This document shows positions 31,521 through 40,124 of a stretch of 64,000 nucleotides of DNA, piece by piece. This DNA comes from Lactimicrobium massiliense (GTDB taxonomy: Bacteria; Bacillota_I; Bacilli_A; Erysipelotrichales; Erysipelotrichaceae), in NCBI RefSeq assembly GCF_900343155.1, contig NZ_OUNG01000001.1, positions 620,001 to 684,000 of the forward strand, in the 5' to 3' direction. Under the pieces are notes generated by a model that was given only the letters and a program-made list of their open reading frames with translations, was not told where the DNA came from and did not search any database. The position numbers and the translations under genes were made by a program. The first letter of the stretch is position 1. Each line of letters starts with the position of its first letter.

Positions 31521-32389
31521 TACCTGCCTGCCAGCATATCATAGAACGCCTTGATGGAGCTGTGATCCTCATCTCCCAGGCCATGGCTGTGCAGCCATTG
31601 CATGATTTCCTTCACCTGTGCTGTCATTGGCACTGGTGAACCAGCCTGGTGGGCTGCCATCAGGGCATTATTGAGATCCTTGATATGCAGATCTATGCGG
31701 AATCCGGCATCATATCTTTTATCAATCATCATCTGTGCTTTTGCATGCATCACAGCAGAATCAGCCAGACCGCCCTGCAGCGCTTCAATCATCACAGCAG
31801 GATCCAGACCAGTCTGCTGGGCAAGCGTAATGCCTTCTGCCAGCGCCATCAGATTTCCTGCCACAATGATCTGATTGCAGAGCTTGGCGGTATTGCCGGC
31901 ACCAATCTCTCCTATCCTGACGGCTGAAGAACCCATAGCCAGCAATATCGGCTTGTATCTGTCGAAGACTTCCTGCCGGCCACCGACCATAAAGCTTAAA
32001 GTCCCCTCAACAGCCGCTGGTTCTCCCCCAGATACCGGTGCATCCAGCATCTCGATGCTACGCTTTTCAAGCTGCCCATTCACCTCTTTGGAAACAGCCG
32101 GATCAATGGAACTCATATCGATCAAAACAGAACCGGGCTTCATGATTTCTGCCAGCTGGTCATCTTCCAGCATTACCGACTTTACCTGCTTTGAATCCGG
32201 CAGCATCAGCAGCACAACATCACAGCATTCACCAATTTCCTTTTTGGAAACAACCGGAATGCCAAATGAAGCAAAATAATCATTCATATTTCTGCGGTGC
32301 GGTGCCACGCACACATCATATCCTGCCCGGTGCAGATTCAGTGCCATCGGCCGTCCCATAACGCCAAGGCCTATCATGCCAAGTTTCAT
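31520..32389 (-). CDS. 3-hydroxyisobutyrate dehydrogenase / tartronate semialdehyde reductase family protein
   Basis: NAD(P)-dependent beta-hydroxyacid dehydrogenase, 289 residues. The dinucleotide fold starts at KLGMIGLGVMGRPMALNLHRAGYDV. The substrate-binding signature is DAPVSGGEPAAVEGTLSFMVGG (about 116-137). The catalytic lysine lies in GAGNTAKLCNQ (about 169). An arginine in HRRN after the second strand of the dinucleotide fold suggests NADPH preference. AGGTGG precedes the ATG. It could reduce tartronate semialdehyde, succinic semialdehyde or a similar small acid; no neighbouring glyoxylate genes narrow this down. Confidence 0.9.
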   Translation of the reverse strand: MKLGMIGLGVMGRPMALNLHRAGYDVCVAPHRRNMNDYFASFGIPVVSKKEIGECCDVVLLMLPDSKQVKSVMLEDDQLAEIMKPGSVLIDMSSIDPAVSKEVNGQLEKRSIEMLDAPVSGGEPAAVEGTLSFMVGGRQEVFDRYKPILLAMGSSAVRIGEIGAGNTAKLCNQIIVAGNLMALAEGITLAQQTGLDPAVMIEALQGGLADSAVMHAKAQMMIDKRYDAGFRIDLHIKDLNNALMAAHQAGSPVPMTAQVKEIMQWLHSHGLGDEDHSSIKAFYDMLAGR

Positions 32390-32430
32390 TTATATCACCA
32401 CCTGCTATTAGTATATGCCGGATAAGAGCA

Positions 32431-32455
32431 TAACAAAAAGCAGGATTTCTCCTGC
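32431..32455 (-). terminator. Terminator of glgP
   Basis: On the minus strand GCAGGA and TCCTGC pair over a four-base loop, followed by TTTTTG. Confidence 0.75.
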
Positions 32456-32462
32456 TTGTCTG

Positions 32463-34736
32463 TTACTTGGAAGTATCCTTGTCCAGATGCCAGATATCCT
32501 CATTATACTGGGCAATGGTACGGTCACTGGAGAAGAAGCCTGCATTGGCTGTATTCATCAGCATCTTTCTGCTCCAGCTCTCACGATCCTCATAATCTGC
32601 CAGCATTCTGGCCTTGGTTTCACAATAATCCTCAAAATCAGGGAACGTCATGAACCAGTCCTTGGACAGCAGCTCGTGGCTCAGTCTGCCAAGATTTTCC
32701 GGATCTCCTCCATTCTGCATCATCAGATCGCCTGTCAGGAAATCAACGGCCTTTCTCAGCTTCGGATCCCTCTCATAGTACTCTCTGGATACATAGTCCG
32801 CTTTCTTATAGTGGGCAATCACTTCATCCGAAGACTGTCCAAATGTATAGATGTTATCCGGTCCAACCAGCTCTGCAATCTCAACATTGGCACCGTCCAT
32901 CGTACCAAGAGTAACCGCACCGTTGAGCATGAACTTCATATTGCCAGTGCCGCTTGCTTCCTTGGAAGCCAGTGAAATCTGCTCGGAGATATCCGCAGCC
33001 GGAATCAGCTTCTCTGCCAGAGAAACATTGTAGTTCTCCAGCATAACAACCTTCAGCCACTTCGATGCATCAGGATCCGCATCCAGCACCTTGGAGAATG
33101 TCAGGATGGCATGAATGATATCCTTGGCAATGATATAGGCTGGAGCAGCCTTGGCGCCGAAGAAGACCGTAATCGGCCGGGTCGGGAACTTTCCTTCCAC
33201 CATATCATTGTAGACAGAGATTGCCCACAGCAGGTTCAGCTGCTGGCGCTTGTATTCATGCAGACGCTTGGACTGCACGTCAAACACAGACGTCGGATCC
33301 ACTTCAATACCGCGATAATTCTTCAGATAGTCCGTAAAGTTCTGCTTGTTTTCCTGCTTGACTGCAAGAATCTTCTTCAGGAAATCAGGATCATCCTTCT
33401 TATCTTCCAGCTTCTTCAGATCATCCGCATGACGGATCCAGTCATTGCCAATCGTCTCATTGATCAGAGAAGTCAGAGCCGGATCACACATGACACCCCA
33501 GCGGCGGAATGTAATGCCATTGGTCTTGTTATTGAACTTCTCCGGATAAATCTGATAGAACGGTGCCAGCTCCGTATTCTTGAGAATCTCGGTATGCAGC
33601 TTGGCAACGCCATTTACAGAATGAGAGAAGTGAATGTCAATGTTGGCCATATGCACATTGTCATTGCCATCAATGATCTGTACAAACGGTTCCTGATAGC
33701 GCTCTGCCACATATGCCTGCAGCTTCTCAATCACCGGCAGCAGCTGCGGAACAGCCTTCTGCAGATATGCACGCGGCCATGTCTCAAGTGCCTCTGCCAG
33801 AATTGTATGGTTGGTATAACCGCATACAGCTCTGACAATCTCAATGCTTTCCTCAAAAGAAATACCCTTCTGTGTCAGCCTGCGGATCAGTTCCGGAATC
33901 ACCATGGTCGGATGCGTATCATTGATCTGGATCGCTGCATAATCAGCCAGATCATGCAGATTGCTTCCCTTTGCCTGTGCTTCTTCCAGAATCAGCTGGG
34001 CAGCATTGGCAACCATGAAATATTCCTGATAGACACGCAGGATGCGGCCATCCTCATCCGAATCATCCGGATACAGGAACAGGGTCAGATTCTTCGCGAT
34101 CTGCTTCTTGTCAAAGCTGATCTGATCGCGGATCACACGCTCATCAAGCGTATCCACATCAAACAGCCGAAGTTTGCCGCACTTGGATCCATAACCTGTC
34201 ACACCAATTTCATACATTGTTGAGGTCAAAGAGAAACCGCCAAAGTCAACTGTATAATGCTTTCCGGTTGACCGCATCCAGCTTTCATGTCCCCACTGCA
34301 GCCATCTGTCCGGTGTCTCAGACTGTTTGTTGTTTTCAAAGTTCTGTTTGAACAGACCGCAATGATATGCCAGACCGACACCATCTGCCGGCAGGCCAAG
34401 CGTTGCCAGCGAGTCAACAAAGCATGCTGCCAGACGGCCCAGACCGCCATTGCCAAGGGAAGGCTCATACTCGAACTCTTCCAGATCAGCCAGGCTTCTG
34501 CCCGCATCCTCAAGCTGCTTCTTGACATCCTGGTACAGACCAAGATTGATCAGATCGTTGGAAAGCAGCTTGCCAATCAGGAATTCAGCCGAAATATAAT
34601 ACAGTTTCTTCTTGCCGGTATTGTATCCTTTCTCTTTTTCTGCATCATTGACCAGATTCAGGACACCGTTGAACAGTTCCAGCTCAGTACATTCCTGCAG
34701 CGGCTTGCCTGTATAGTCAGTAATCAATCGTGTCAT
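32463..34736 (-). CDS. glgP: Glycogen/maltodextrin phosphorylase
   Basis: PLP-dependent glucan phosphorylase, 757 residues, releasing glucose-1-phosphate from alpha-1,4-glucans in the cytoplasm. Visible landmarks: EPSLGNGGLGRLAACFVDSLATLGLPADGVGL (about 79-110), GITFRRWG, VQSKRLHEYKRQQLN (about 515-530), and the PLP lysine in EASGTGNMKFMLNGAVTLGTMDGANVEI (about 625-650). GGAGG lies five bases before ATG 34736. It is divergent from an AraC regulator. The intervening region holds an operator-like sequence matching those before malE, so glucan breakdown and maltodextrin uptake are probably co-regulated. Confidence 0.96.
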   Translation of the reverse strand: MTRLITDYTGKPLQECTELELFNGVLNLVNDAEKEKGYNTGKKKLYYISAEFLIGKLLSNDLINLGLYQDVKKQLEDAGRSLADLEEFEYEPSLGNGGLGRLAACFVDSLATLGLPADGVGLAYHCGLFKQNFENNKQSETPDRWLQWGHESWMRSTGKHYTVDFGGFSLTSTMYEIGVTGYGSKCGKLRLFDVDTLDERVIRDQISFDKKQIAKNLTLFLYPDDSDEDGRILRVYQEYFMVANAAQLILEEAQAKGSNLHDLADYAAIQINDTHPTMVIPELIRRLTQKGISFEESIEIVRAVCGYTNHTILAEALETWPRAYLQKAVPQLLPVIEKLQAYVAERYQEPFVQIIDGNDNVHMANIDIHFSHSVNGVAKLHTEILKNTELAPFYQIYPEKFNNKTNGITFRRWGVMCDPALTSLINETIGNDWIRHADDLKKLEDKKDDPDFLKKILAVKQENKQNFTDYLKNYRGIEVDPTSVFDVQSKRLHEYKRQQLNLLWAISVYNDMVEGKFPTRPITVFFGAKAAPAYIIAKDIIHAILTFSKVLDADPDASKWLKVVMLENYNVSLAEKLIPAADISEQISLASKEASGTGNMKFMLNGAVTLGTMDGANVEIAELVGPDNIYTFGQSSDEVIAHYKKADYVSREYYERDPKLRKAVDFLTGDLMMQNGGDPENLGRLSHELLSKDWFMTFPDFEDYCETKARMLADYEDRESWSRKMLMNTANAGFFSSDRTIAQYNEDIWHLDKDTSK

Positions 34737-34793
34737 AACGACCTCCATCTACAAATTTCTCTTGTATTATAATAATTTCACAATGGTTTTATC

Positions 34794-34823
34794 TTGCACT
34801 ATAACGTTTACAATTTGTACAAT
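34794..34823 (+). promoter_or_regulatory. Promoter of the AraC-type regulator (leaderless arrangement)
   Basis: TACAAT (34818-34823) lies six bases before ATG 34830, with a weak TTGCAC at 34794 as -35. No ribosome-binding site intervenes. Confidence 0.55.
34799..34813. promoter_or_regulatory. cre/MalR-like operator in the glgP-araC intergenic region
   Basis: TATAACGTTTACA; its complement TGTAAACGTTATA matches the malE operators (TGTAAACGATTACA) in the first eight positions. It lies inside the AraC promoter spacer and upstream of glgP, so a LacI-family repressor or CcpA could control both. Confidence 0.55.
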
Positions 34824-34829
34824 AGCACC

Positions 34830-35699
34830 ATGGATACGCAATTCAATACACCTCAGAAAGCATTTTCCCATTCATTCTCATTCCGCATGCAGTTATGCAC
34901 CATACCGGATGATTTTGATGCTGTCAGCCTCCATTGGCACAGCCAGATGGAAGTCATACTCGTACGCAGCGGCAGCGGCACCATCACTGTCTCCAACCGG
35001 GAAATATCCATCTGTCAGGGCAGCCTTCTCCCAATCATGCCCGGAGAAATGCATGCCATCGCCAGAACATCCGGTAATCCTCTGGTCTATGAAGACTTTC
35101 TGTTCTCCCTGGAATTTCTTGATGCAAGCGATCCGGATGACTGGTGCCGCACACATGTTCTGCAGCGTCTGGTAAACCATGAACTTTTTCTGCCCAGACC
35201 CATCCTGCAGACCAGTCCCATGCACCAGGAGCTTGCCTACTTTCTGCATAGGGCAAATGAAGCCAGCACTGCCAGAGAAGGCGGCTACTCCATGCAGATC
35301 AAAGCATATTTATTATTGTTTCTGCAGTGTCTGTATGCCCACCGCATCAAGGCAGCAGCTCCAAGCGAATCCGGCCATGAAGATATTGTGAGAAATACGA
35401 TTTCCTTTGTCAAAGCCAATTACCGCCACAGCATCTCGATTGATGAAGCTGCAGCAGCCGCAGGCTTCTCCCGCAACCACTTCATGCGTGTCTTTCATCA
35501 GGAAACCGGTGAAACATTCATCACCTATCTCAACCGCTACCGTCTGGAAGTCGCTGCCAACCTGCTGCGCAGCACAAACAGCTCCGTCAACGACATCGCC
35601 GTTGAATCCGGCTTCGACAACTTCTCCTACTTTATCCGCCTGTTTAAAAAGCAGTACCATACCTCACCAGGCAGATACCGCCGCTCCATCTTCCGTTAG
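34830..35699 (+). CDS. AraC family transcriptional regulator
   Basis: A 289-residue regulator with an N-terminal cupin-like sensing domain (about 20-100: LHWHSQMEVILVRSGSGTITVSN, MPGEMHAI). The C-terminal double helix-turn-helix (about 190-289) contains SIDEAAAAAGFSRNHFMRVFHQETGETFITYLNRYRLEVAANLL and SVNDIAVESGFDNFSYFIRLFKKQYHTSPGRYR. Such proteins usually respond to sugars. ATG 34830 is preferred over the upstream TTG at 34794, because it lies six bases after a TACAAT box and gives the typical N-terminus. Being divergent from glgP, it is a candidate regulator of glycogen/maltodextrin genes. Confidence 0.92.
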   Translation: MDTQFNTPQKAFSHSFSFRMQLCTIPDDFDAVSLHWHSQMEVILVRSGSGTITVSNREISICQGSLLPIMPGEMHAIARTSGNPLVYEDFLFSLEFLDASDPDDWCRTHVLQRLVNHELFLPRPILQTSPMHQELAYFLHRANEASTAREGGYSMQIKAYLLLFLQCLYAHRIKAAAPSESGHEDIVRNTISFVKANYRHSISIDEAAAAAGFSRNHFMRVFHQETGETFITYLNRYRLEVAANLLRSTNSSVNDIAVESGFDNFSYFIRLFKKQYHTSPGRYRRSIFR

Positions 35700-36262
35700 C
35701 GCACAAACCCATCCAGGTTTGGAATCTCTTTGCAAGGTTTTCTATTCTGCATGCCATTCACCGCCTGCATGAAATGATCCAACAGAATATTCATCTGGGC
35801 GCTGTCACTTCCGGAGGTGCCATGTGCCCTCGTCACAATCGTCATATCTGCCAGTGCAAACAGATCTTCAATCAGCCGGCACGCTTCTTTGACAGATCCC
35901 ATCCGTGCCAGACCAATGCATGCAGCAGGCACATAATGCCAGCCTTCACTGTGACTGTAGAACAGCCGCTTCAGAAAGCGCACCGCCTGCTCATCCGGCT
36001 GCTCATACAGCACATCAAACAGCACCAGCATGCCATCCCACATACACGCATTGCACTGATTCACCGCATCATCCATGATGCACACACGCCGGCGGATACA
36101 CTTTCCACATCCAATGCACCCGGCTATATCATCCCTGCCCAGGGAACATATTTCCACCGTGACATCATTGCTGCCGATTGTCTTTTTCACATATGTCAGC
36201 GCTTCATCCGCAGCACCGCCAAGATGCCTTGACGCATCTATCACCAGTACCTTCTCTGCCAT
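35696..36262 (-). CDS. Flavodoxin-fold reductase with a four-cysteine motif
   Basis: A 188-residue protein of the NADPH-dependent FMN reductase / iron-sulfur flavoprotein group. It begins KVLVIDASRHLGGAADEALTYVKK, the FMN phosphate loop region. A compact cysteine cluster follows, GCIGCGKCIRRRVCIMDD (about 48-65), as in iron-sulfur flavoproteins. The block after it (DGMLVLFDVLYEQPDEQ) sits where these proteins normally have SPVYW, so the FMN site may be altered. The stop codon overlaps that of the AraC gene on the other strand. AAAAGGG precedes the ATG. The redox partner is unknown. Confidence 0.75.
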   Translation of the reverse strand: MAEKVLVIDASRHLGGAADEALTYVKKTIGSNDVTVEICSLGRDDIAGCIGCGKCIRRRVCIMDDAVNQCNACMWDGMLVLFDVLYEQPDEQAVRFLKRLFYSHSEGWHYVPAACIGLARMGSVKEACRLIEDLFALADMTIVTRAHGTSGSDSAQMNILLDHFMQAVNGMQNRKPCKEIPNLDGFVR

Positions 36263-36370
36263 CTTCAGCCCTTTTCATGCCTACCATTTTACACAGTGTT
36301 AGCCTGCAAAGCGATACAGGCTTTACATCACCCTGCTAATCTGACCGCAGGAAAGGAAAAATCAAGACAC

Positions 36371-36396
36371 AAAAAAGCGCCGCAGCAATGCGGCAC
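36371..36396 (-). terminator. Terminator of tRNA-Ala
   Basis: On the minus strand GTGCCGCA and TGCGGCGC pair, followed by six T. Confidence 0.8.
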
Positions 36397-36406
36397 ATTC
36401 TTACAG

Positions 36407-36479
36407 TGGAGCTGATGGGACTCGAACCCACTACCTCATCCATGCCATGGATGCGCTCTCCCGGGTGAGCTACAACCCC
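36407..36479 (-). tRNA. tRNA-Ala (anticodon GGC)
   Basis: Acceptor arms GGGGTTG and CAGCTCC pair with two wobble pairs. The anticodon stem CATCC/GGATG holds ATGGCAT, reading GGC. TAGCTCA-type D-arm and GGGTTCGAGTCCC T-arm are canonical. Discriminator A; no CCA encoded. Confidence 0.92.
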
Positions 36480-36632
36480 AGTGATTCATAGTTTAGCATA
36501 AAATCCCAGTTGAGCAAAGTATCATCTTCCCCACTGACAATGGAATTCTGATGCAGTCAATGCCTCATTGAACAGAAGATACAAAGCTTAAAAGTCTACA
36601 AATTCCTCTACGAATCAGTAGAGAGTACAGAA

Positions 36633-36655
36633 AAAGCCGCTATTTATGCGGCTTT
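36633..36655 (-). terminator. Terminator of tRNA-Val
   Basis: AAAGCCGC and GCGGCTTT form the stem; minus-strand T run follows. Confidence 0.75.
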
Positions 36656-36670
36656 CCGAAGATGATTCAG

Positions 36671-36743
36671 TGAGCGATAAGGGACTCGAACCCATGACCC
36701 CTTCCACGTCAAGGAAGTGCTCTCCCAGCTGAGCTAATCACTC
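36671..36743 (-). tRNA. tRNA-Val (anticodon GAC)
   Basis: Acceptor arms GAGTGAT and ATCGCTC pair with one wobble. The anticodon stem CTTCC/GGAAG holds TTGACGT, reading GAC. D-arm TAGCTCAGCTGGGAGAGC and T-arm GGGTTCGAGTCCC are canonical. A TAGAAT -10 box lies near 36755. Confidence 0.94.
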
Positions 36744-36787
36744 AAGTAAGATGATTCTAGCACAGCCAGGCAAAAAAAGAAACATAA

Positions 36788-36816
36788 AAATCATGAGACC
36801 GTCTGATCTCATGATT
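36788..36816 (-). terminator. Terminator of the mal operon (after malQ)
   Basis: AAATCATGAGA and TCTCATGATTT arms, with TTTTTATG following on the minus strand. It lies just after the malQ stop. Confidence 0.8.
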
Positions 36817-36821
36817 TTGTC

Positions 36822-38345
36822 TTATTCATCCGATGCCTGAATGTCTGCTTCTTTCTTACCTTCCGGAAGGCGTTCATACAGACCGGTCATATGTCTGAGC
36901 TTCTTGGACAATGCAAAGGTAAAATCGTCTTTCTTTGCACGCCATACCCAGTTATTACCGGTGGTGGAAGGTACATTGAAGCGTGCTTCATCACCAAGGC
37001 CAAGCAGATCCTGGAACTGCATGACCGCCAGATCGGCAACGCTCATATAGGCAGCTCTGATAAAGCCCCAGTTATAGCCTTCTTTTTCATCCAAGTGCAG
37101 ATAATCAATTGCATGCTCACTGAAGGATCTTGGTGAGTTCTCCATCCATCCCATGACGGTTTCATTATCATGTGTGCCTGTATAGACAACACAGTTGTTA
37201 ATGAACTTGTGCGGCAGATAGCCGGAGCCTGTATCTCTTGGATCGAAGGCAAATTCAAGCACTTTCATGCCTGGATAACCTGTATCCTTGACCATCTGAA
37301 TGACTCCCGGCGTCAGGAAGCCAAGATCTTCAGCAATAATATTCAGATGTCCAAGCTTCTTCTCAATGGTGCGGAAGAAATCAATGCCGGGACCTTTGCG
37401 CCACCTTCCGCCACGTGCCGTAACAGCTCCGTAGGGAATCGCAAAATAAGACTCAAAACCGCGGAAATGATCAATGCGCAGCACATCTACCAGTTCAAAC
37501 TGATAGGAAATGCGCTTTGTCCACCAGGCATATCCATCCTTCTTCATGTCTTCCCAGTTATACAAAGGATTGCCCCAGAGCTGGCCATCAGCAGAGAATC
37601 CATCCGGTGGGCAGCCCGCCACTTCCGTCGGCCTGCCATCCTTGTCCAGCTGGAACAGCTGTGGATTGGCCCAGAGGTCACTGGAATCCGGAGATACATA
37701 GATCGGTACATCACCGATCAGAGAAATCCCGTGGTCCAGTGCATACGTCCGCATCAAAGCCCACTGCTGGAAGAAGAAGTACTGAATTCCCTTGTAGAAG
37801 GCAATCTCCTCCTTCAATCCTACTCTGGCAGAAGCCAGTGCCTTTTCATCCCGTTTGCGCAGATCATCTTCCCACAACATGAAGCTCTTGCCCTGGTGGG
37901 CATCCTTCAATGCCATAAACAAAGCATAATCATCCAGCCAGAACGCGTTCTTTTTTGCAAACGCCTCATAATCATCCGGAACATCTGCCAACAGACGCTT
38001 TACTGCCTTGCGCAGTACATCAAAACGCTTTTTATACAGCGTTCCATAATCCGTACGGCCGGGATCATCTCCCCAATGAATCTCACTGTACTCTTCTTTT
38101 TTCAGCCATCCATCTCTGGCCAGCAAATCCAGATCTATAAAATATGGGTTACCGGCAAAGGCAGAAAATGACTGATAGGGAGAATCCCCATATCCGGTTG
38201 GTCCAATTGGAAGTATCTGCCAGTATGACTGACCGGCCGCTTCCAGAAAATCGATGAATTCGTAAGCCGCTTCCCCCAGCGTGCCAATCCCATACCGGGA
38301 AGGCAGGGCGCTGATCGGCATCAGAATTCCTGCACTTCTTCTCAT
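36822..38345 (-). CDS. malQ: 4-alpha-glucanotransferase
   Basis: GH77 amylomaltase, 507 residues, transferring glucan segments between maltodextrins in the cytoplasm. It begins RRSAGILMPISALPSRYGIGTLGEAAYEFIDFL, the family opening. Catalytic signs are LRIDHFRGFESYFAIPYG (nucleophile Asp about 290), IIAEDLGFLTPGVIQM (acid/base Glu about 335) and YTGTHDNETVMGW (about 390). ATG 38345 is preferred because TTGAGG lies six bases upstream. It is last in malE-malF-malG-malQ, 19 bases after malG, and a terminator follows. Its products feed glgP. Confidence 0.96.
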   Translation of the reverse strand: MRRSAGILMPISALPSRYGIGTLGEAAYEFIDFLEAAGQSYWQILPIGPTGYGDSPYQSFSAFAGNPYFIDLDLLARDGWLKKEEYSEIHWGDDPGRTDYGTLYKKRFDVLRKAVKRLLADVPDDYEAFAKKNAFWLDDYALFMALKDAHQGKSFMLWEDDLRKRDEKALASARVGLKEEIAFYKGIQYFFFQQWALMRTYALDHGISLIGDVPIYVSPDSSDLWANPQLFQLDKDGRPTEVAGCPPDGFSADGQLWGNPLYNWEDMKKDGYAWWTKRISYQFELVDVLRIDHFRGFESYFAIPYGAVTARGGRWRKGPGIDFFRTIEKKLGHLNIIAEDLGFLTPGVIQMVKDTGYPGMKVLEFAFDPRDTGSGYLPHKFINNCVVYTGTHDNETVMGWMENSPRSFSEHAIDYLHLDEKEGYNWGFIRAAYMSVADLAVMQFQDLLGLGDEARFNVPSTTGNNWVWRAKKDDFTFALSKKLRHMTGLYERLPEGKKEADIQASDE

Positions 38346-38364
38346 AAATACCTCAATTCTAAAA

Positions 38365-39195
38365 TCATCCTTTGACAGCACCTGCTGCTACACCCTTGAT
38401 AATATACTTCTGGCAGCTCAGATAGAAGATAATTACCGGAATCACTGCAAGAATCAGTGCAGCCATAATGGCACCCATATCAACAGAACCATAGGAGCCC
38501 TTCATATACTGAATAACAATGGAAATCGTCTTGTATTTCTTGATATCCAGTACCAGATACGGCAGAAGGAAGTCGTTCCAGATCCACATTGTTTCCAGAA
38601 TGCCTACTGAAATATAGGTCGGTTTCATGATCGGCATGACAACCTTGAAGAATGTCTGCAGCGGTGTGCAGCCATCGATCATGGCAGCTTCCTCAATCTC
38701 AATCGGAATAGAGCGGACAAAGCCTGTAAACATAAACACAGCCAGTCCTGCTCCAAAGCCAAGATACACAATAATGATCCCCCACGGATTGGTCAGATGC
38801 AGCATATTGGCGACCAGAGACAATGTGAACATGACCATCTGGAAGGGTACAACCATGGAGAATATGCACAGCATATAGATGATCTTAGACCACTTTGAAT
38901 TGACTCTGGTAATGTACCAGCCGGTCATCGAGCAAAACAGCAGGATAGCCGCAACGGAGAATACGGTAATAAATACGGTCCAGCCAACAGAGTTTAACAG
39001 CCCATACTTGTTGATGGCCTGTGCATAGTTTTCAGCACCGATGAAAGTCTCATGCGTCGGCAGCTTGAATGGCTGCAGATTGATCGCATTCTTGTCTTTA
39101 AATGAATTCCAGAGCACAACCAGTACCGGCATAATCCAGAAGACACAAAGGAATGTCAGGAATGTTGTGCCATACCATTTACCTTTTTGATTCAT
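38365..39195 (-). CDS. malG: Maltodextrin-type ABC transporter permease MalG
   Basis: Inner-membrane subunit, 276 residues with six helices. The ATPase-contact EAA loop is EIEEAAMIDGCTPLQTFFKVVMPIMKPT (about 181-208). The C-terminus YIIKGVAAGAVKG is the classic MalG-type ending. It starts one base after malF ends, with AGGAGG upstream. No ATPase is encoded in the operon, so a shared MsmX/MsmK-type ATPase elsewhere is expected, as in many Firmicutes. Confidence 0.93.
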   Translation of the reverse strand: MNQKGKWYGTTFLTFLCVFWIMPVLVVLWNSFKDKNAINLQPFKLPTHETFIGAENYAQAINKYGLLNSVGWTVFITVFSVAAILLFCSMTGWYITRVNSKWSKIIYMLCIFSMVVPFQMVMFTLSLVANMLHLTNPWGIIIVYLGFGAGLAVFMFTGFVRSIPIEIEEAAMIDGCTPLQTFFKVVMPIMKPTYISVGILETMWIWNDFLLPYLVLDIKKYKTISIVIQYMKGSYGSVDMGAIMAALILAVIPVIIFYLSCQKYIIKGVAAGAVKG

Positions 39196-39196
39196 A

Positions 39197-40039
39197 TTAC
39201 TGCTGTACCTCCTTGGACCTTGTCAGTTTCTGCTGAATGCCGGCAATGACGACAACCAGGATGAAGAACAAAACTGCCTTTGCCTGGCCGACGCCTTCAA
39301 AGCCGACACGGCCGAAGAATGTGTTGTAAATGTTCAATGCCATCATCTCCGTCTGCTTCATTGGCGCGCCTCCGGTCAAAGCCAGGTTCTGATCAAACAG
39401 CTTGAATCCATTGGTAATTGTCAGGAATGTGCAGATTGTAATGCTTGGCATCATCATCGGAATAATGACTTTAAACAGCATCTGACGGCTGTTGGCACCA
39501 TCGATTTCGGCAGCTTCCAGCACATCGCCCGGAATTGCCTGGAAACCAGCAATATAGATAATCATCATATAGCCGATCTGCTGCCAGCAGACCAGAATGA
39601 CCAGTCCCCAGAAGCCAAGCTTTGTATTCAGGTTCAGGGCAGTGCCAAAATGAACCAGAATGCCAGAGAAGATCAGCTGCCAGATATAGCCAAGCACAAT
39701 GCCGCCGATCAGGTTCGGCATGAAGTAAATCGTGCGGAAGATATTCGTACCATGGCGTTCCTTGGTCAGTGCCATTGCCAGTGCAAAGGCGATGACATTG
39801 ATCAAAACCAGCGTCACGACTGCAAAGGCAGCTGTGAACCAGAAAGAATGAACGAAAGTGGTATCTTTGAATGCCGTAATGTAATTGGATATACCAACCC
39901 ATCTGGCATCCTTGACCGTTGTGAACTTGGTAAAGGAGAGATAGATACCAAGAATAAACGGAATCAGGAAACCGATGGCAAAAGCAGCCATCGTTGGCAC
40001 TGTGAAGACAGGCCAGTATTTTTTGATATTTTTCTGCAT
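39197..40039 (-). CDS. malF: Maltodextrin-type ABC transporter permease MalF
   Basis: Membrane partner of MalG, 280 residues with six helices. The first helix is FTVPTMAAFAIGFLIPFILGIYLSF. The EAA loop is AIPGDVLEAAEIDGANSRQMLFKVIIPMMMPS (about 172-203). FGRVGFEGVGQAKAVLFFILVVV forms the last helix region. It is separated from malE by an 85-base gap containing a stable hairpin that probably lowers permease expression relative to the binding protein. Confidence 0.93.
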   Translation of the reverse strand: MQKNIKKYWPVFTVPTMAAFAIGFLIPFILGIYLSFTKFTTVKDARWVGISNYITAFKDTTFVHSFWFTAAFAVVTLVLINVIAFALAMALTKERHGTNIFRTIYFMPNLIGGIVLGYIWQLIFSGILVHFGTALNLNTKLGFWGLVILVCWQQIGYMMIIYIAGFQAIPGDVLEAAEIDGANSRQMLFKVIIPMMMPSITICTFLTITNGFKLFDQNLALTGGAPMKQTEMMALNIYNTFFGRVGFEGVGQAKAVLFFILVVVIAGIQQKLTRSKEVQQ

Positions 40040-40070
40040 ATCTTATATTGCCTCGCTCAGTGTGAAGAAA

Positions 40071-40104
40071 GACAGGTCAGCAGAGAGATTCTGCCGGCCT
40101 GTCT
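40071..40104 (-). other. Attenuating hairpin between malE and malF
   Basis: On the minus strand GACAGGCCGGCAGA and TCTGCTGACCTGTC form a long stem with a few mismatches, followed by TTTC. This fits a partial terminator or 3' stabiliser that keeps MalE in excess. Confidence 0.6.
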
Positions 40105-40124
40105 GCGTTGTGAATCAATTAAAC